Shown piece after piece: positions 17,985 through 27,238 of a DNA stretch of 64,000 nt (within the stretch, counting starts at the first letter, position 1; each line of letters begins with the position of its first letter). The translations under genes and the position numbers were made by a program. Under the pieces are notes generated by a model. That model saw only the letters and a list, made by a program, of their open reading frames with translations, did no database searches and was not told the origin of the DNA. Source of the DNA: Acidiferrum sp963771295 (lineage in GTDB: Bacteria > Acidobacteriota > Terriglobia > Acidiferrales > UBA7541); the NCBI GenBank assembly GCA_963771295.1, contig CAVYTB010000004.1, positions 138,628 through 202,627 on the forward strand. Direction: 5' to 3'.

Positions 17985-19400
17985 GTGACGCGAAGGTATT
18001 CGTCAATGACATGTGCGTTTCTGACTCTCGTAACGTACATTTCCGCGACACCGGCAGCGCGCGCCCAGAAACAGGATCTGGACGCTGAGTTCAAGGCGGC
18101 CGTTGCCCAATACGAATCCCGCAAATATCCGGAAGCCACCGCGCAGCTTGAGAAGTTGGTGCGCGAGGTGCCGGAAAGTTTCGAAGTGCAAGAACTCCTC
18201 GGCTTGGTCTACGCGGCCCAATCGCAAAACGACAAGGCCAACGAGCATCTGGAAAAGGCTGTTCGGCTGATACCCGATTCCGCGACCGCCCGCACTAATC
18301 TAGGCAACAATTTGTTGCGGCTCGGGAAACTCGATCTGGCGGAGCAGCAGTTTAAGCGAGCGGCCGCGCTGGACCCCCAGGACTACGAAGCCAATCACAA
18401 TCTGGGTGAGTTTTACGCCCGGTCGAATAAGATTGCCGAGGCGGTGCCGTTGTTCGAGCGAGCGCAGCGGATTGATCCATCCGCGTATGACAATGGCTAC
18501 GATTTGGCACTCGCCTACCTGCTGACCGGACGCTTGAGCGACGCGCGGAATCTAATCCACAATCTGGCCAAACAAAAAGACACCGCGGAATTGCACAATC
18601 TTTTGGGCGAGGTGGAAGAAAAGGACGGCAACTTCGTGGCTGCGGCCAATGAATTCCAGGCTGCCGCGCACATGGATCCCAGTGAAAGCAATATCTTCGA
18701 TTGGGGCTGCGAGCTTCTTCTTCACCGCACCCTGGAACCGGCAATCGAGGTGTTTCGCCAAGGCGCGGAACGTTATCCGGATTCGGCGCGCATGGCGATT
18801 GGACTGGGGATGGCGCTGTATTCGCTGGGCAAGTACGACGAAGCCGTGAAGTCTTTGTTGCGGGCGGCTGATTTGAACCCCGGCGATCCTCGTGGTTACC
18901 CGTTTTTGTCCGGCGCCTTCGACGCTTCGCCAAGCCAAGCCGAGCAGGTTATCGAGCGATTTCGACGCTTTGCGGAACTACAACCCAAGAACGGCCAGGC
19001 CGTTTATTACTATGCGATGAGCCTGTGGAAAGGGAAAAGGTCGCAAGACCCGAATGTGGATCTGAATGAGGTTGAAGGGTTGCTGAAGAAATCCATCGCG
19101 CTGGATCCTGGACTTGCCGAGGCGCACTTCCAGTTGGCGAATCTATACTCTGACCAACGACAATACGCGGTAGCGATACCGCAATATTTGAAGGCGCGCG
19201 AACTGAATCCGGATTTGGCCGACGTGCATTACCGCCTTGCGCAAGCGTATGTTCGCATGGGAGAGAAAGACGCGGCGCAAGAGGAATTCAAGGTTTACCA
19301 GCGATTGGGCGCGAAGCACCTTTCTGATGTTGAGAAGCAACGCGCGGAAATCCGGCAATTTGTTTACTCAGAAAAACAGGGCACGGAGGCGAGGCCATGA
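17985..19400 (+). CDS. Exported TPR-repeat protein
   Basis: 471-aa protein with an export signal (TRRYSS then a hydrophobic stretch ending PAARAQ) and about ten TPR units (e.g. ATAQLEKLVREVPESFEVQE and ARTNLGNNLLRLGKLDLAEQ). The start is GTG; an ATG 21 bases later has a better spaced GAAGG but would remove the two arginines that the signal peptide needs, so the GTG is kept with reservation. The stop overlaps the next start by four bases (ATGA), tying it to the TAT-exported protein downstream. Probably a periplasmic scaffold; partner unknown. Confidence 0.85.
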   Translation: MTRRYSSMTCAFLTLVTYISATPAARAQKQDLDAEFKAAVAQYESRKYPEATAQLEKLVREVPESFEVQELLGLVYAAQSQNDKANEHLEKAVRLIPDSATARTNLGNNLLRLGKLDLAEQQFKRAAALDPQDYEANHNLGEFYARSNKIAEAVPLFERAQRIDPSAYDNGYDLALAYLLTGRLSDARNLIHNLAKQKDTAELHNLLGEVEEKDGNFVAAANEFQAAAHMDPSESNIFDWGCELLLHRTLEPAIEVFRQGAERYPDSARMAIGLGMALYSLGKYDEAVKSLLRAADLNPGDPRGYPFLSGAFDASPSQAEQVIERFRRFAELQPKNGQAVYYYAMSLWKGKRSQDPNVDLNEVEGLLKKSIALDPGLAEAHFQLANLYSDQRQYAVAIPQYLKARELNPDLADVHYRLAQAYVRMGEKDAAQEEFKVYQRLGAKHLSDVEKQRAEIRQFVYSEKQGTEARP

Positions 19401-20542
19401 GCCGCTCCGCACAACTGGCGCAACAACTGGCCTTCACGCGCAGGGAATTTTTGCGGAAGGCCACGGGCGTGGCGTTGGGCAGCGCGTTGCTGCGGCCCAG
19501 TGCATTCGCGCATGCGAGGACTCCTCCTTCCAAGCGCAAAGTTGTGGTCATCACCTTTGGCGGAGGCGCGCGCGATCAGGAGACGTTCGCGCCCGAGGGG
19601 CAAGAGAACATTCCGCACCTGGTGAAAGAGCTGATACCGCAATCGGCGTTTTTTACGCAGGTGGTCAATCGCGGAATCCTGGGCCACTATGTCGCTACTG
19701 CCAGCCTGGCGACTGGCGTGTATGAAACGATCAACAATTTTGCTTCGCTTCCGCCGGAGTCGCCGACGATATTTGAATATTTCCGCAAAGATTTCCGGCG
19801 ACCGGCTTCGGATGCCTGGGTGGTTGCCCCCAGCAACGGGTTCAATCGCATTGGGGAGAGCAGCCATCGCGGCTTCGGCCCAGGCTCGGGCGCCAGAGTA
19901 ATCCTGCCCAAATATTTGTTGAGCGCAGCGACGTCGGGCAGCGCGGACTACGGGCATTTGCTGCGCGATAGTTATGAGACTCCGCTGTCGGCTCCGACGC
20001 TCGGCGGGAATACGTTTGAGCTGGAGCAGATGGAGCGGATACTCAAGCTCTCGGTGGATGACTTCCGGTCGCATGCCCGAACATTGTCGAGCCCCGACGA
20101 ACTATCGGTATACATCGTGCGGCAATTGATGCGGCAACTGGCACCGAGCCTGCTGTGGGTAACCATGCACGACATTGACATTGCGCACGCTGGGGCCTAC
20201 TCGCTATATATCGACGGAATTCGACGCACTGACCGCCTGTGTGCGGAACTCTGGAAAGCGATTCAGAGCGAACCCGAGTACGCGGGCAAAACTAACCTCT
20301 TTATTCTTCCCGATTTTGGCCGAGACTCGGACGACGATCCCGGCGGAAATGGTTTTCAACATCATCGCACCGGCGACGTGCTCTCTCGAACGACGTGGAT
20401 GATGGCGCTGGGCCCGGGCGTGCGTGAGGGCGTAGTGTTCGACCAGCCGGTGCAGACTATCGATTTTGTGCCTACTCTCGGCGCGCTGATGGGCTTTTCG
20501 CCGTCCTTCTCGCCCGGCAAACCGATTTCGGAGCTGTTCTAG
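19397..20542 (+). CDS. TAT-exported alkaline-phosphatase-superfamily (sulfatase/DUF1501-like) protein
   Basis: 381-aa protein with a clear twin-arginine signal (TRREFLRKATGVALGSALL, cleavage near AFAHA). After it come VVVITFGGGARDQE, a segment where sulfatase/phosphatase-fold enzymes place a metal site, a central WVTMHDIDIAHAG, and FILPDFGRDSDDDPGGNGFQ followed by HH, which resembles the Asp/His metal site of the alkaline phosphatase superfamily. No C/SxPxR sulfatase motif is seen, so a catalytic claim would be premature. Translationally coupled to the TPR gene and five bases from an unknown protein; the three probably act together. Confidence 0.65.
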   Translation: MSRSAQLAQQLAFTRREFLRKATGVALGSALLRPSAFAHARTPPSKRKVVVITFGGGARDQETFAPEGQENIPHLVKELIPQSAFFTQVVNRGILGHYVATASLATGVYETINNFASLPPESPTIFEYFRKDFRRPASDAWVVAPSNGFNRIGESSHRGFGPGSGARVILPKYLLSAATSGSADYGHLLRDSYETPLSAPTLGGNTFELEQMERILKLSVDDFRSHARTLSSPDELSVYIVRQLMRQLAPSLLWVTMHDIDIAHAGAYSLYIDGIRRTDRLCAELWKAIQSEPEYAGKTNLFILPDFGRDSDDDPGGNGFQHHRTGDVLSRTTWMMALGPGVREGVVFDQPVQTIDFVPTLGALMGFSPSFSPGKPISELF

Positions 20543-20547
20543 TTGTT

Positions 20548-21753
20548 ATGCTGCCCGTCGATCTCAAACCCGAACGGTTCAGCGGCTATCCTCCCGAAGC
20601 CAGGAAACTTGCGCTGGAGTACATCGGAATGTTCCAGCGCCTGCCCTTGAGTTTTCTTCCCAATCTTTTGCGTGAAGTAATTGACTACGATTATCGGTTT
20701 CCTGCGGAACGCAAGACGCTTGAGAAAGAACTTGAGAACTTGAGCTCGCTTTCGGCGCAGGAATCAAATGAGTGGTTCCGGGAATTCGCCGCGATTCAGC
20801 TATCCGCCAAGCTCGAACAATTTGATTGGGTTAATTCGCCTTCGCAATTCGTGGAGCAACTCTCCTCGCACCTGTGGACCACGCACCAGTTGGATGCGTT
20901 TCGCAAGGCCGCCACGGAATATGCGGATCGATTGCATGCGGCGGTGCGGCCAGATCCACCGGCAGTGCCTCGCCTGGGAATTGCGGTGATCGGCGAGGGA
21001 ATCAACGGGTACCAAGAAGCACTGTTCCGCAAATTGCGGCCCCACGGCGCTTACTTCAGCGCGATCCAGCCGGATGAAGGATTGCAGCGTTTGCTGGATG
21101 TGGTGGCGTCCAGGGCGAAGTCCACGCCGCTTCCGTATGCCCACTGGTACGTTGACGGTGGGCAGGAGCTTCCGCATGCGCGCGAGATCACCTGCGTTTC
21201 TTATCAGAAACTAGGACCGGCGCGCGCCGCGCTGCTAACAAAAATGCAGGCGGAAACCGCAAAGGCCGGTGCAGGGCCGGAGGCATTGCGCACGGTGATG
21301 GCGCAGATGCGTCCCGCGGATCTTGGCTTCGACGAGTCCGGTGATCGCGTGCTGGACCATTTTCAGTTGAAAGTGCTTACCGAAGGTTCTGGAACGCAAA
21401 TCTTCAGCACCAGCTTTGCGCAATGGACAGCGCGGGAAGCGTTGCGGCGCGCACAACCTCTGACGTTGATGGTGCGTTTTGCGCCACGGCAACGGCAGAA
21501 GCCCATGAACGAATTACTTTCCCCGAGCCACGAGCCCGCGGAATTGGATCCCATGGGCTCGCTGGTGGATGCGGATATGGGCGCATACTACAACTGGATT
21601 AACCAGCAGCGACTGGCGGGCTCCGAGAAATCACTGTTCCTGGCGTGGTTTGAGAATCACAAGGAAGCCGTGGCGATCTCGCCATCGATGCCTCGCGGCA
21701 CGGTGTCCAGTACCGCAGCCACGCTGCCGGAATTGTTGTCCTGGATGGCATAG
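20548..21753 (+). CDS. Conserved protein of unknown function
   Basis: 401-aa protein, no signal peptide or membrane segment. The N-terminal ~120 residues are helical and charged (RLPLSFLPNLLREVIDYDYR). A middle part, LGIAVIGEGINGYQEALFRKL, could be a Rossmann-like start. The C-terminal half has DHFQLKVLTEGSGTQIFSTS and TLMVRFAPRQRQKPMNELL. I do not recognise a family. It starts five bases after the stop of the TAT-exported phosphatase-fold gene and is certainly co-transcribed with it. Because that partner is exported and this protein appears cytoplasmic, a shared function is not obvious. Confidence 0.75.
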   Translation: MLPVDLKPERFSGYPPEARKLALEYIGMFQRLPLSFLPNLLREVIDYDYRFPAERKTLEKELENLSSLSAQESNEWFREFAAIQLSAKLEQFDWVNSPSQFVEQLSSHLWTTHQLDAFRKAATEYADRLHAAVRPDPPAVPRLGIAVIGEGINGYQEALFRKLRPHGAYFSAIQPDEGLQRLLDVVASRAKSTPLPYAHWYVDGGQELPHAREITCVSYQKLGPARAALLTKMQAETAKAGAGPEALRTVMAQMRPADLGFDESGDRVLDHFQLKVLTEGSGTQIFSTSFAQWTAREALRRAQPLTLMVRFAPRQRQKPMNELLSPSHEPAELDPMGSLVDADMGAYYNWINQQRLAGSEKSLFLAWFENHKEAVAISPSMPRGTVSSTAATLPELLSWMA

Positions 21754-21808
21754 GGCTTTCACGATTTTTCGATTTCTGCAGATGCTCTCCAGAATCGGAG
21801 GAATCATC

Positions 21809-23887
21809 TTGAATTATTCCGCGCGCCGGATTTTTTTCTGCTGCACTACCGTTGTGATGTTGCTGCTGGCTTTGTCTGCCACCCCAGGCACTCTCGCCCA
21901 ATCAACTCTGTCTCCACCGCCGCCGCTTCTGCTTGGTACTGCCTGGTATCCGGAGCAGTGGCCGGAATCGCGTTGGGATGCCGACCTCGAGCTGATGCAG
22001 CAATCCGGCGTGCATATGGTGCGTGTCGCGGAGTTTGCCTGGAGCCGCATGGAGCCCGAAGAAGGGAAGTACGAGTTCGATTGGCTCGACCGAGCCATCG
22101 CCGCCGCCGCGAAACACAACATCTATACGGTTATCGGCACGCCCACGGCCGCGCCGCCTGCTTGGCTCACACAAAAATATCCCGAAACGTTGCGGATGAA
22201 TTCTGACGGACGTTGGGATCAGCACGGCAACCGGGAGCAATACAATTTTGCCAGTCCGAAATATCGCAAACTCGCGCGCAACATCGCGGAACAACTGGCG
22301 AAACGCTTTGGCCACAATCCCGCCGTGCTTGGCTGGCAGATCGACAATGAGTATGAGGAAGCCTCCTACGACCCGGCAACGAAGGCGCAATTCCAGCAGT
22401 GGTTGAAGGCGCGCTACGGAACGCTGGAAACTCTGAACGCTCGCTGGACGACTTCCTACTGGAGCGAGAGCTATACGGCCTGGGACCAAATCCCGATTCA
22501 GGTTGGCTACGGCAATCCCGGTCTACTGCTTAGTTGGATGCGCTTCGTCAGCGACACCTGGCGCAGCTATCAGAAAAATCAACTGGAAGTGCTGCGTGCC
22601 AATTGCGACGCTTCTAAATTTATCACCACCAACACCATGGGCTGGTTCGATGGCTACGATCACTACACGGTGACGCAAGACCTCGATATGGGGGCGTGGG
22701 ATGACTACGTCGGCCAAGGCCATCTTGACCCCGTGAAGAATGGTTTTGCCCACGACCTGACTCGCGGCTTTAAGCAAAAGAATTTTTGGGTGATGGAAAC
22801 CCAACCTGGCTCGGTGAATTGGGCGGACATTAATAATGCGCTCGACAAAGGTGAAGTCCGCGCGATGGCCTGGCACGACGTGGGCCACGGTGCCGACACG
22901 GTGAGCTACTGGCAGTGGCGCAGCGCGCTGAATGGCCAGGAGGAATATCACGGGACGCTGATGGGAGCGGATGGCACGCCGGTTCCGCTGTATGCAGAGG
23001 TGGCGCAAGTTGGGAAGGAATTCGAGAAAGCCGGGCCAGTGCTGGCCGGCACGTCGGTGAAGTCTGAGGTTGCGCTTCTGCATTCGTATGACAGCCGCTG
23101 GGCTATCAACTGGCAGCGGCACAACAAAAATTATGATCCCAACGTGGAGTTAGGCAGCTACTACGCGGGGCTCCGGCCGATCGCGCAATCTGTGGACATC
23201 CTTCCGCCGACGGCGAATCTTTCTTCTTATAAACTTGTGGTTGCTCCCGGGCTGAATGTTCTGTCCGATGCGGCGGCTAAAAATCTGGCGGATTACGTGC
23301 GCGCCGGTGGCCATTTGGTGCTCGGCCAGCGCTCGGCGATGAAGGACGACGACAACGGATTGCAACCCGAGCGCCAGCCGGGACCGCTGGGAGAACTGCT
23401 TGGCGGTCGTGTGGAACAGTATTACGCGCTGATTGATCCGGTCCCAGTAGAAGGGCAGTGGGGAACGGGCGAGTCGCCATTCTGGGCAGAGCTGCTAAGT
23501 ATTAAGGATACGGATACGGAGGTTTTGCTGCGCTATGGGAAGAGTAACGGTTGGCTCGACGGCCAGCCCGCAGCGATAACCAGGAAAGTCGGCAAAGGGC
23601 GCGTCACCTATATCGGCGCGTGGCTCGATCCCAAAACCATGGAGAACGCCGTGAAGTGGATGGCCAAAATCAGCGCTGTAGCCACTCCTCTGCCCAATGT
23701 TCCAACTGGCGTGGAGGTTTCGGTGCGACAAGGAACTCGCGGAACGGTCTACATTCTCGTGAATTTGTCGAAGCAGCCGCAAACCATTGGCCTGCCAAGC
23801 GCCATGACCGACGTGCTGGAAGGCGGTTCGAAGTCATCCGTGAAGTTACCGGTTTACGGCGTTGCCGTGCTTGCCGCGACACACTAA
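21809..23887 (+). CDS. Beta-galactosidase, glycoside hydrolase family 42
   Basis: 692-aa exported retaining beta-galactosidase. After the signal (NYSARRIFFCC... to GTLAQ) it opens with LLGTAWYPEQWPESRWDAD, the GH42 barrel start. The acid/base Glu181 lies in WQIDNEYEE and the nucleophile Glu330 in FWVMETQPGSVNW. A trimerisation-like Rossmann domain follows (LVVAPGLNVLSDAAAKNL), then a small C-terminal beta domain (GVEVSVRQGTRGTVYILVNL). The start chosen is TTG, because GGAGG sits seven bases upstream and the signal peptide begins there; an ATG 27 bases earlier is possible. The next gene is a GH36 alpha-galactosidase. Confidence 0.93.
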   Translation: MNYSARRIFFCCTTVVMLLLALSATPGTLAQSTLSPPPPLLLGTAWYPEQWPESRWDADLELMQQSGVHMVRVAEFAWSRMEPEEGKYEFDWLDRAIAAAAKHNIYTVIGTPTAAPPAWLTQKYPETLRMNSDGRWDQHGNREQYNFASPKYRKLARNIAEQLAKRFGHNPAVLGWQIDNEYEEASYDPATKAQFQQWLKARYGTLETLNARWTTSYWSESYTAWDQIPIQVGYGNPGLLLSWMRFVSDTWRSYQKNQLEVLRANCDASKFITTNTMGWFDGYDHYTVTQDLDMGAWDDYVGQGHLDPVKNGFAHDLTRGFKQKNFWVMETQPGSVNWADINNALDKGEVRAMAWHDVGHGADTVSYWQWRSALNGQEEYHGTLMGADGTPVPLYAEVAQVGKEFEKAGPVLAGTSVKSEVALLHSYDSRWAINWQRHNKNYDPNVELGSYYAGLRPIAQSVDILPPTANLSSYKLVVAPGLNVLSDAAAKNLADYVRAGGHLVLGQRSAMKDDDNGLQPERQPGPLGELLGGRVEQYYALIDPVPVEGQWGTGESPFWAELLSIKDTDTEVLLRYGKSNGWLDGQPAAITRKVGKGRVTYIGAWLDPKTMENAVKWMAKISAVATPLPNVPTGVEVSVRQGTRGTVYILVNLSKQPQTIGLPSAMTDVLEGGSKSSVKLPVYGVAVLAATH

Positions 23888-23924
23888 GTTTTCGCAAGAA
23901 ATTCGAAGGATGGGATTCGACAAA

Positions 23925-26159
23925 ATGAGATTCACACGGCAAATGCGTCTGTCTTTTACTTTAGCGGCGTCGTTAGTGCTGATGGTGTTCGCCGCAGCGT
24001 CCGCCTCCGCGCAAACCGGGCAAGTGTTCCGCCTTGATGGCGGCAACACGACCTATGCGTTCGGCGTGAATGAACGCGGCGAATTGCAGACGTTGTATTG
24101 GGGCGGGCGGCTGGGCCCGAACGACAAAATTCCCGCGGCACACACTCTTATGGAGTGGGCGTCGTTCGACTCGCCGAATACCACGACGCCGCAGGAGTAT
24201 GCCGGGTGGGGCGCAGGGTTGTTCACCGAGCCGGCGTTGAAAGTGAGTTTTGCGGATGGCAACCGCGACCTGGTGTTGCATTTTGTGCGGGCCACGCCGA
24301 ATGGTGCGCAATCGCTGGAGGTGCTGCTGAAGGATATCTCACGCGAGGTTTACGTTACGTTGAAGTATTCCATCGATGCGGAAAGTGGCATCCTCAGCCG
24401 ATCCGCCAATATTGAAAATCGCGAGAAACAGCCGATCGTCATCGAACAAGCCGCGGCGGCGCAGTGGACGCTTCCACCCGATCGCTACACGTTGAGTTAT
24501 TTGACGGGCCGTTGGGCCGGTGAATGGACGCTGAATCAAGAGCCGATTCACGCGGGCGCGCGCGTGATTGAAAGCCGCCGCGGCAGCACCGGGCATCAGG
24601 CGAATCCGTGGTTTGCAATTTCGCGAGACGCGAGCCAAAAAAACGTGGGAGCGCTCATGGCGCCGGAGGAATACGGGGAAGTGTGGTTTGGCGCATTGGC
24701 GTGGTCTGGTTCCTGGCGATTTACGGTCGAAGTGAGCCAACTTGATTTTGTGCGCGTCACCGGCGGATTCAATCCATTCGACTTTCGCTACAAACTTAAT
24801 CCCGGCGAACATTTGGAGACGCCGGTTTTTTATGGCGGATACTCTGATCACGGTTTGGGCGGCGCTTCGCGTGTAATTCATCGCTTCGAAATCACTAATG
24901 TTTTGCCGCATGCGCCGAACCCCAAGCCACGTCCGGTGATTTACAATTCGTGGGAAGCCACGGAATTCAAGGTGGACGAACCCGGGCAGATGGCGTTGGC
25001 AGAAAAAGCCGCGTCCATCGGTGTGGATCGGTTTGTGATGGATGATGGCTGGTTCGGACAGCGCAAAACAGATCACGCGGGCTTGGGCGACTGGTACGTG
25101 AATGTAGAGAAGTTTCCGAATGGGTTGAAGCCGCTGATCGACAAGGTGCACGCGCTGGGAATGGACTTTGGATTATGGGTCGAGCCAGAGATGGTGAACC
25201 CGGATTCGGATCTTTATCGCAAGCACCCAGATTGGGTTTTGAATTTTGCGGGGCGGCCGCGATCCGAGCAGCGGAACCAGTTGGTGCTGAATTTGGCGCG
25301 CAGTGACGTGAAGGAGTACGTCGAGGGGTTCCTGGACAAGCTGCTCAGCGAAAATGACATTGCCTTTTTGAAGTGGGACTACAACCGCAACTGGTCGGAA
25401 CCGGGATGGGATCAGGTACCGGCCGACGAGCAGCAACGCGTCTATGTCCAATACATTCGTAATCTCTATGCGATTCTGGGCGATTTGCGCGAGAAACATC
25501 CGAACGTGGAAATCGAATCTTGTTCGGGGGGAGGCGGGCGCGTCGATTTGGGCATCCTGCATTACACGGATGAAGTTTGGCCCTCGGACAACACGGATCC
25601 ATTCGACCGGTTGTCGATGCAAGATGGTTTCAGCTATGCCTACCCGCCGCAGATCATGATGGCTTGGGTGACGGATTCGCCGCACTGGCTCAACAACCGC
25701 TCCACATCGCTGGCCTACCGCATGCTCAGTTCCATGCAAGGATCTTTGGGTATCGGCGCTAATCTGAATCGTTGGACCGCGGAGGATTTTGCGACTGCCA
25801 AGCGCCTGATTGCGGCGTATCACTCTGTGCAGCCGACAATTGTGCACGGCGATCTTTACCGGCTGATCAGCCCACGCGATGGAAGCGAAATGTCTGCGAC
25901 TGAATCGGTTTCGCGCGACAAGAACGAGGCAGGGGTGTTTGCGTTCACGCATTCCACACAAGAAGGCCGCGGCTTTCCGCTGCTGCTGTTGCAGGGACTC
26001 GATGCGGACGCGGAATACCAGCTCACATTTATCGAGGGCAAAGCCTATCCGGGAACGCCAACGAGCGCTTCGGGAGCGTGGTGGATGCGGCACGGTGTGT
26101 GGCTGGACCTGCGCGGAGATTTCCAGGCCGCGGGGTTTCGGTTGGATCGCCAACGCTAG
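23925..26159 (+). CDS. Alpha-galactosidase, glycoside hydrolase family 36
   Basis: 744-aa exported alpha-galactosidase with a signal peptide (MRFTRQMRLSFTLAASLVLM, cleavage after ASASA). Family motifs are in order: GGRLGPNDKIP in the N-terminal beta-supersandwich, the WEATEF and DDGWFG strands, FLKWDYNRNWSEPG with nucleophile Asp485, ESCSGGGGRVDLG, and WPSDNTDPFDRL with acid/base Asp555. The C-terminal beta domain is intact, and length matches the family (about 720-750). The ATG used follows GGGA by nine bases. It lies 37 bp after the beta-galactosidase stop and 38 bp before an alcohol dehydrogenase, in one operon. Confidence 0.95.
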   Translation: MRFTRQMRLSFTLAASLVLMVFAAASASAQTGQVFRLDGGNTTYAFGVNERGELQTLYWGGRLGPNDKIPAAHTLMEWASFDSPNTTTPQEYAGWGAGLFTEPALKVSFADGNRDLVLHFVRATPNGAQSLEVLLKDISREVYVTLKYSIDAESGILSRSANIENREKQPIVIEQAAAAQWTLPPDRYTLSYLTGRWAGEWTLNQEPIHAGARVIESRRGSTGHQANPWFAISRDASQKNVGALMAPEEYGEVWFGALAWSGSWRFTVEVSQLDFVRVTGGFNPFDFRYKLNPGEHLETPVFYGGYSDHGLGGASRVIHRFEITNVLPHAPNPKPRPVIYNSWEATEFKVDEPGQMALAEKAASIGVDRFVMDDGWFGQRKTDHAGLGDWYVNVEKFPNGLKPLIDKVHALGMDFGLWVEPEMVNPDSDLYRKHPDWVLNFAGRPRSEQRNQLVLNLARSDVKEYVEGFLDKLLSENDIAFLKWDYNRNWSEPGWDQVPADEQQRVYVQYIRNLYAILGDLREKHPNVEIESCSGGGGRVDLGILHYTDEVWPSDNTDPFDRLSMQDGFSYAYPPQIMMAWVTDSPHWLNNRSTSLAYRMLSSMQGSLGIGANLNRWTAEDFATAKRLIAAYHSVQPTIVHGDLYRLISPRDGSEMSATESVSRDKNEAGVFAFTHSTQEGRGFPLLLLQGLDADAEYQLTFIEGKAYPGTPTSASGAWWMRHGVWLDLRGDFQAAGFRLDRQR

Positions 26160-26197
26160 CGCGGTACGATTGCCGAGCTTTGCCCGGATGGACATTT

Positions 26198-27238
26198 ATG
26201 AAGGCGCTTTTGCTGTCGCACTACAACCATCTTGAAATGACGGACCTGCCGGTGCCTACGCCCGGATTGAGTGAAGTGTTGGTGCGCGTGGCCGCCTGCG
26301 GGATTTGCGGAAGCGATGTTCATGGCTACGATGGCTCTTCGGGACGCCGCATTCCTCCGATCGTGATGGGCCATGAAGCAGCGGGAACCATCGCGGCGCT
26401 CGGCGGCGACGTGACCAACCTGGCTAAAAACGAGCGCGTCACTTTCGACTCCACAATTTCCTGTGGCGCTTGCGAGTTTTGTAAACGCGGGGAGCTGAAC
26501 CTCTGCAACCATCGCGAAGTGATCGGGGTATCGTGTGGCGACTATCGACGCGCCGGCGCTTTTACCGAATACATTGTTGTGCCGTCGCGCATTGTGTATC
26601 GCCTGCCGCCCAGTATTTCTTTTCCGGAAGCAGCGCTGCTTGAAGCGGTGGCTGTAGTGGTTCACGCGGTATCGCTGGCAGAAAGCGTTCCCAAGCGCAC
26701 AGCTTTGGTGATTGGCGCGGGCACGATCGGTCTGTTGTGCCTTCAGGCTTTGCGAGTGGCAGGTTGCTCGCGGATTTTTGTCGCGGACATTGATGCGTCG
26801 CGCCTTGGGCTGGCGAAGGAACTCGGCGCCACGACGGTGCTGTCACCTGAGCTGGAGTTCGCCAAGCAGGTGGGCCATCTGACCGGCGGAGAAGGAGTAG
26901 ACCTGGTGGTTGAGGCCGTTGGCAGGAACGAGACAGTTGGCACAGCGATTGACGCGGTTCGTAAAGGAGGAACGGTCATCCTGGTTGGGAACATTGCGCC
27001 GGAAGTGGCGCTGCCGTTGCAGAAGGTGGTGACGCGGCAAATCCGGCTGCAAGGTTCGTGCGCATCTGCGGGAGAATATCCGCGCGCGATCGAGTTGATG
27101 GCCAGCGGCGAAATCAACGTGAAGCCGTTGATTACAGCGATCGCGCCACTAGAAGAAGGTCCCGAATGGTTTAAACGCTTGCACGCGCGCGAGCCGGGGC
27201 TGACAAAAGTGGTGCTAACGCCCGGCGAGGCCAAATGA
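26198..27238 (+). CDS. Zinc-dependent alcohol (sugar/polyol) dehydrogenase
   Basis: 346-aa medium-chain dehydrogenase. Catalytic zinc ligands appear in AACGICGSD (Cys37) and MGHEAAG (His59, Glu60). The structural-zinc lobe is SCGACEFCKRGELNLC with four cysteines. The NAD-binding Rossmann fold starts ALVIGAGTIGLLCL, with Asp in FVADIDASR suggesting NAD rather than NADP. Its stop overlaps the start of an SDR by four bases. Placed behind alpha- and beta-galactosidases, it may oxidise galactose, galactitol or a derived sugar acid; that is context-based inference, as the fold alone cannot fix the substrate. Confidence 0.9.
   Translation: MKALLLSHYNHLEMTDLPVPTPGLSEVLVRVAACGICGSDVHGYDGSSGRRIPPIVMGHEAAGTIAALGGDVTNLAKNERVTFDSTISCGACEFCKRGELNLCNHREVIGVSCGDYRRAGAFTEYIVVPSRIVYRLPPSISFPEAALLEAVAVVVHAVSLAESVPKRTALVIGAGTIGLLCLQALRVAGCSRIFVADIDASRLGLAKELGATTVLSPELEFAKQVGHLTGGEGVDLVVEAVGRNETVGTAIDAVRKGGTVILVGNIAPEVALPLQKVVTRQIRLQGSCASAGEYPRAIELMASGEINVKPLITAIAPLEEGPEWFKRLHAREPGLTKVVLTPGEAK

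Noticed and set aside
21569..21808. N-terminal extension of the GH42 frame overlapping the preceding gene
   Set aside because: The extension overlaps 185 bases of the 401-aa gene, is Arg/Trp-rich nonsense and precedes a proper signal peptide; the TTG with GGAGG seven bases upstream is a better start.
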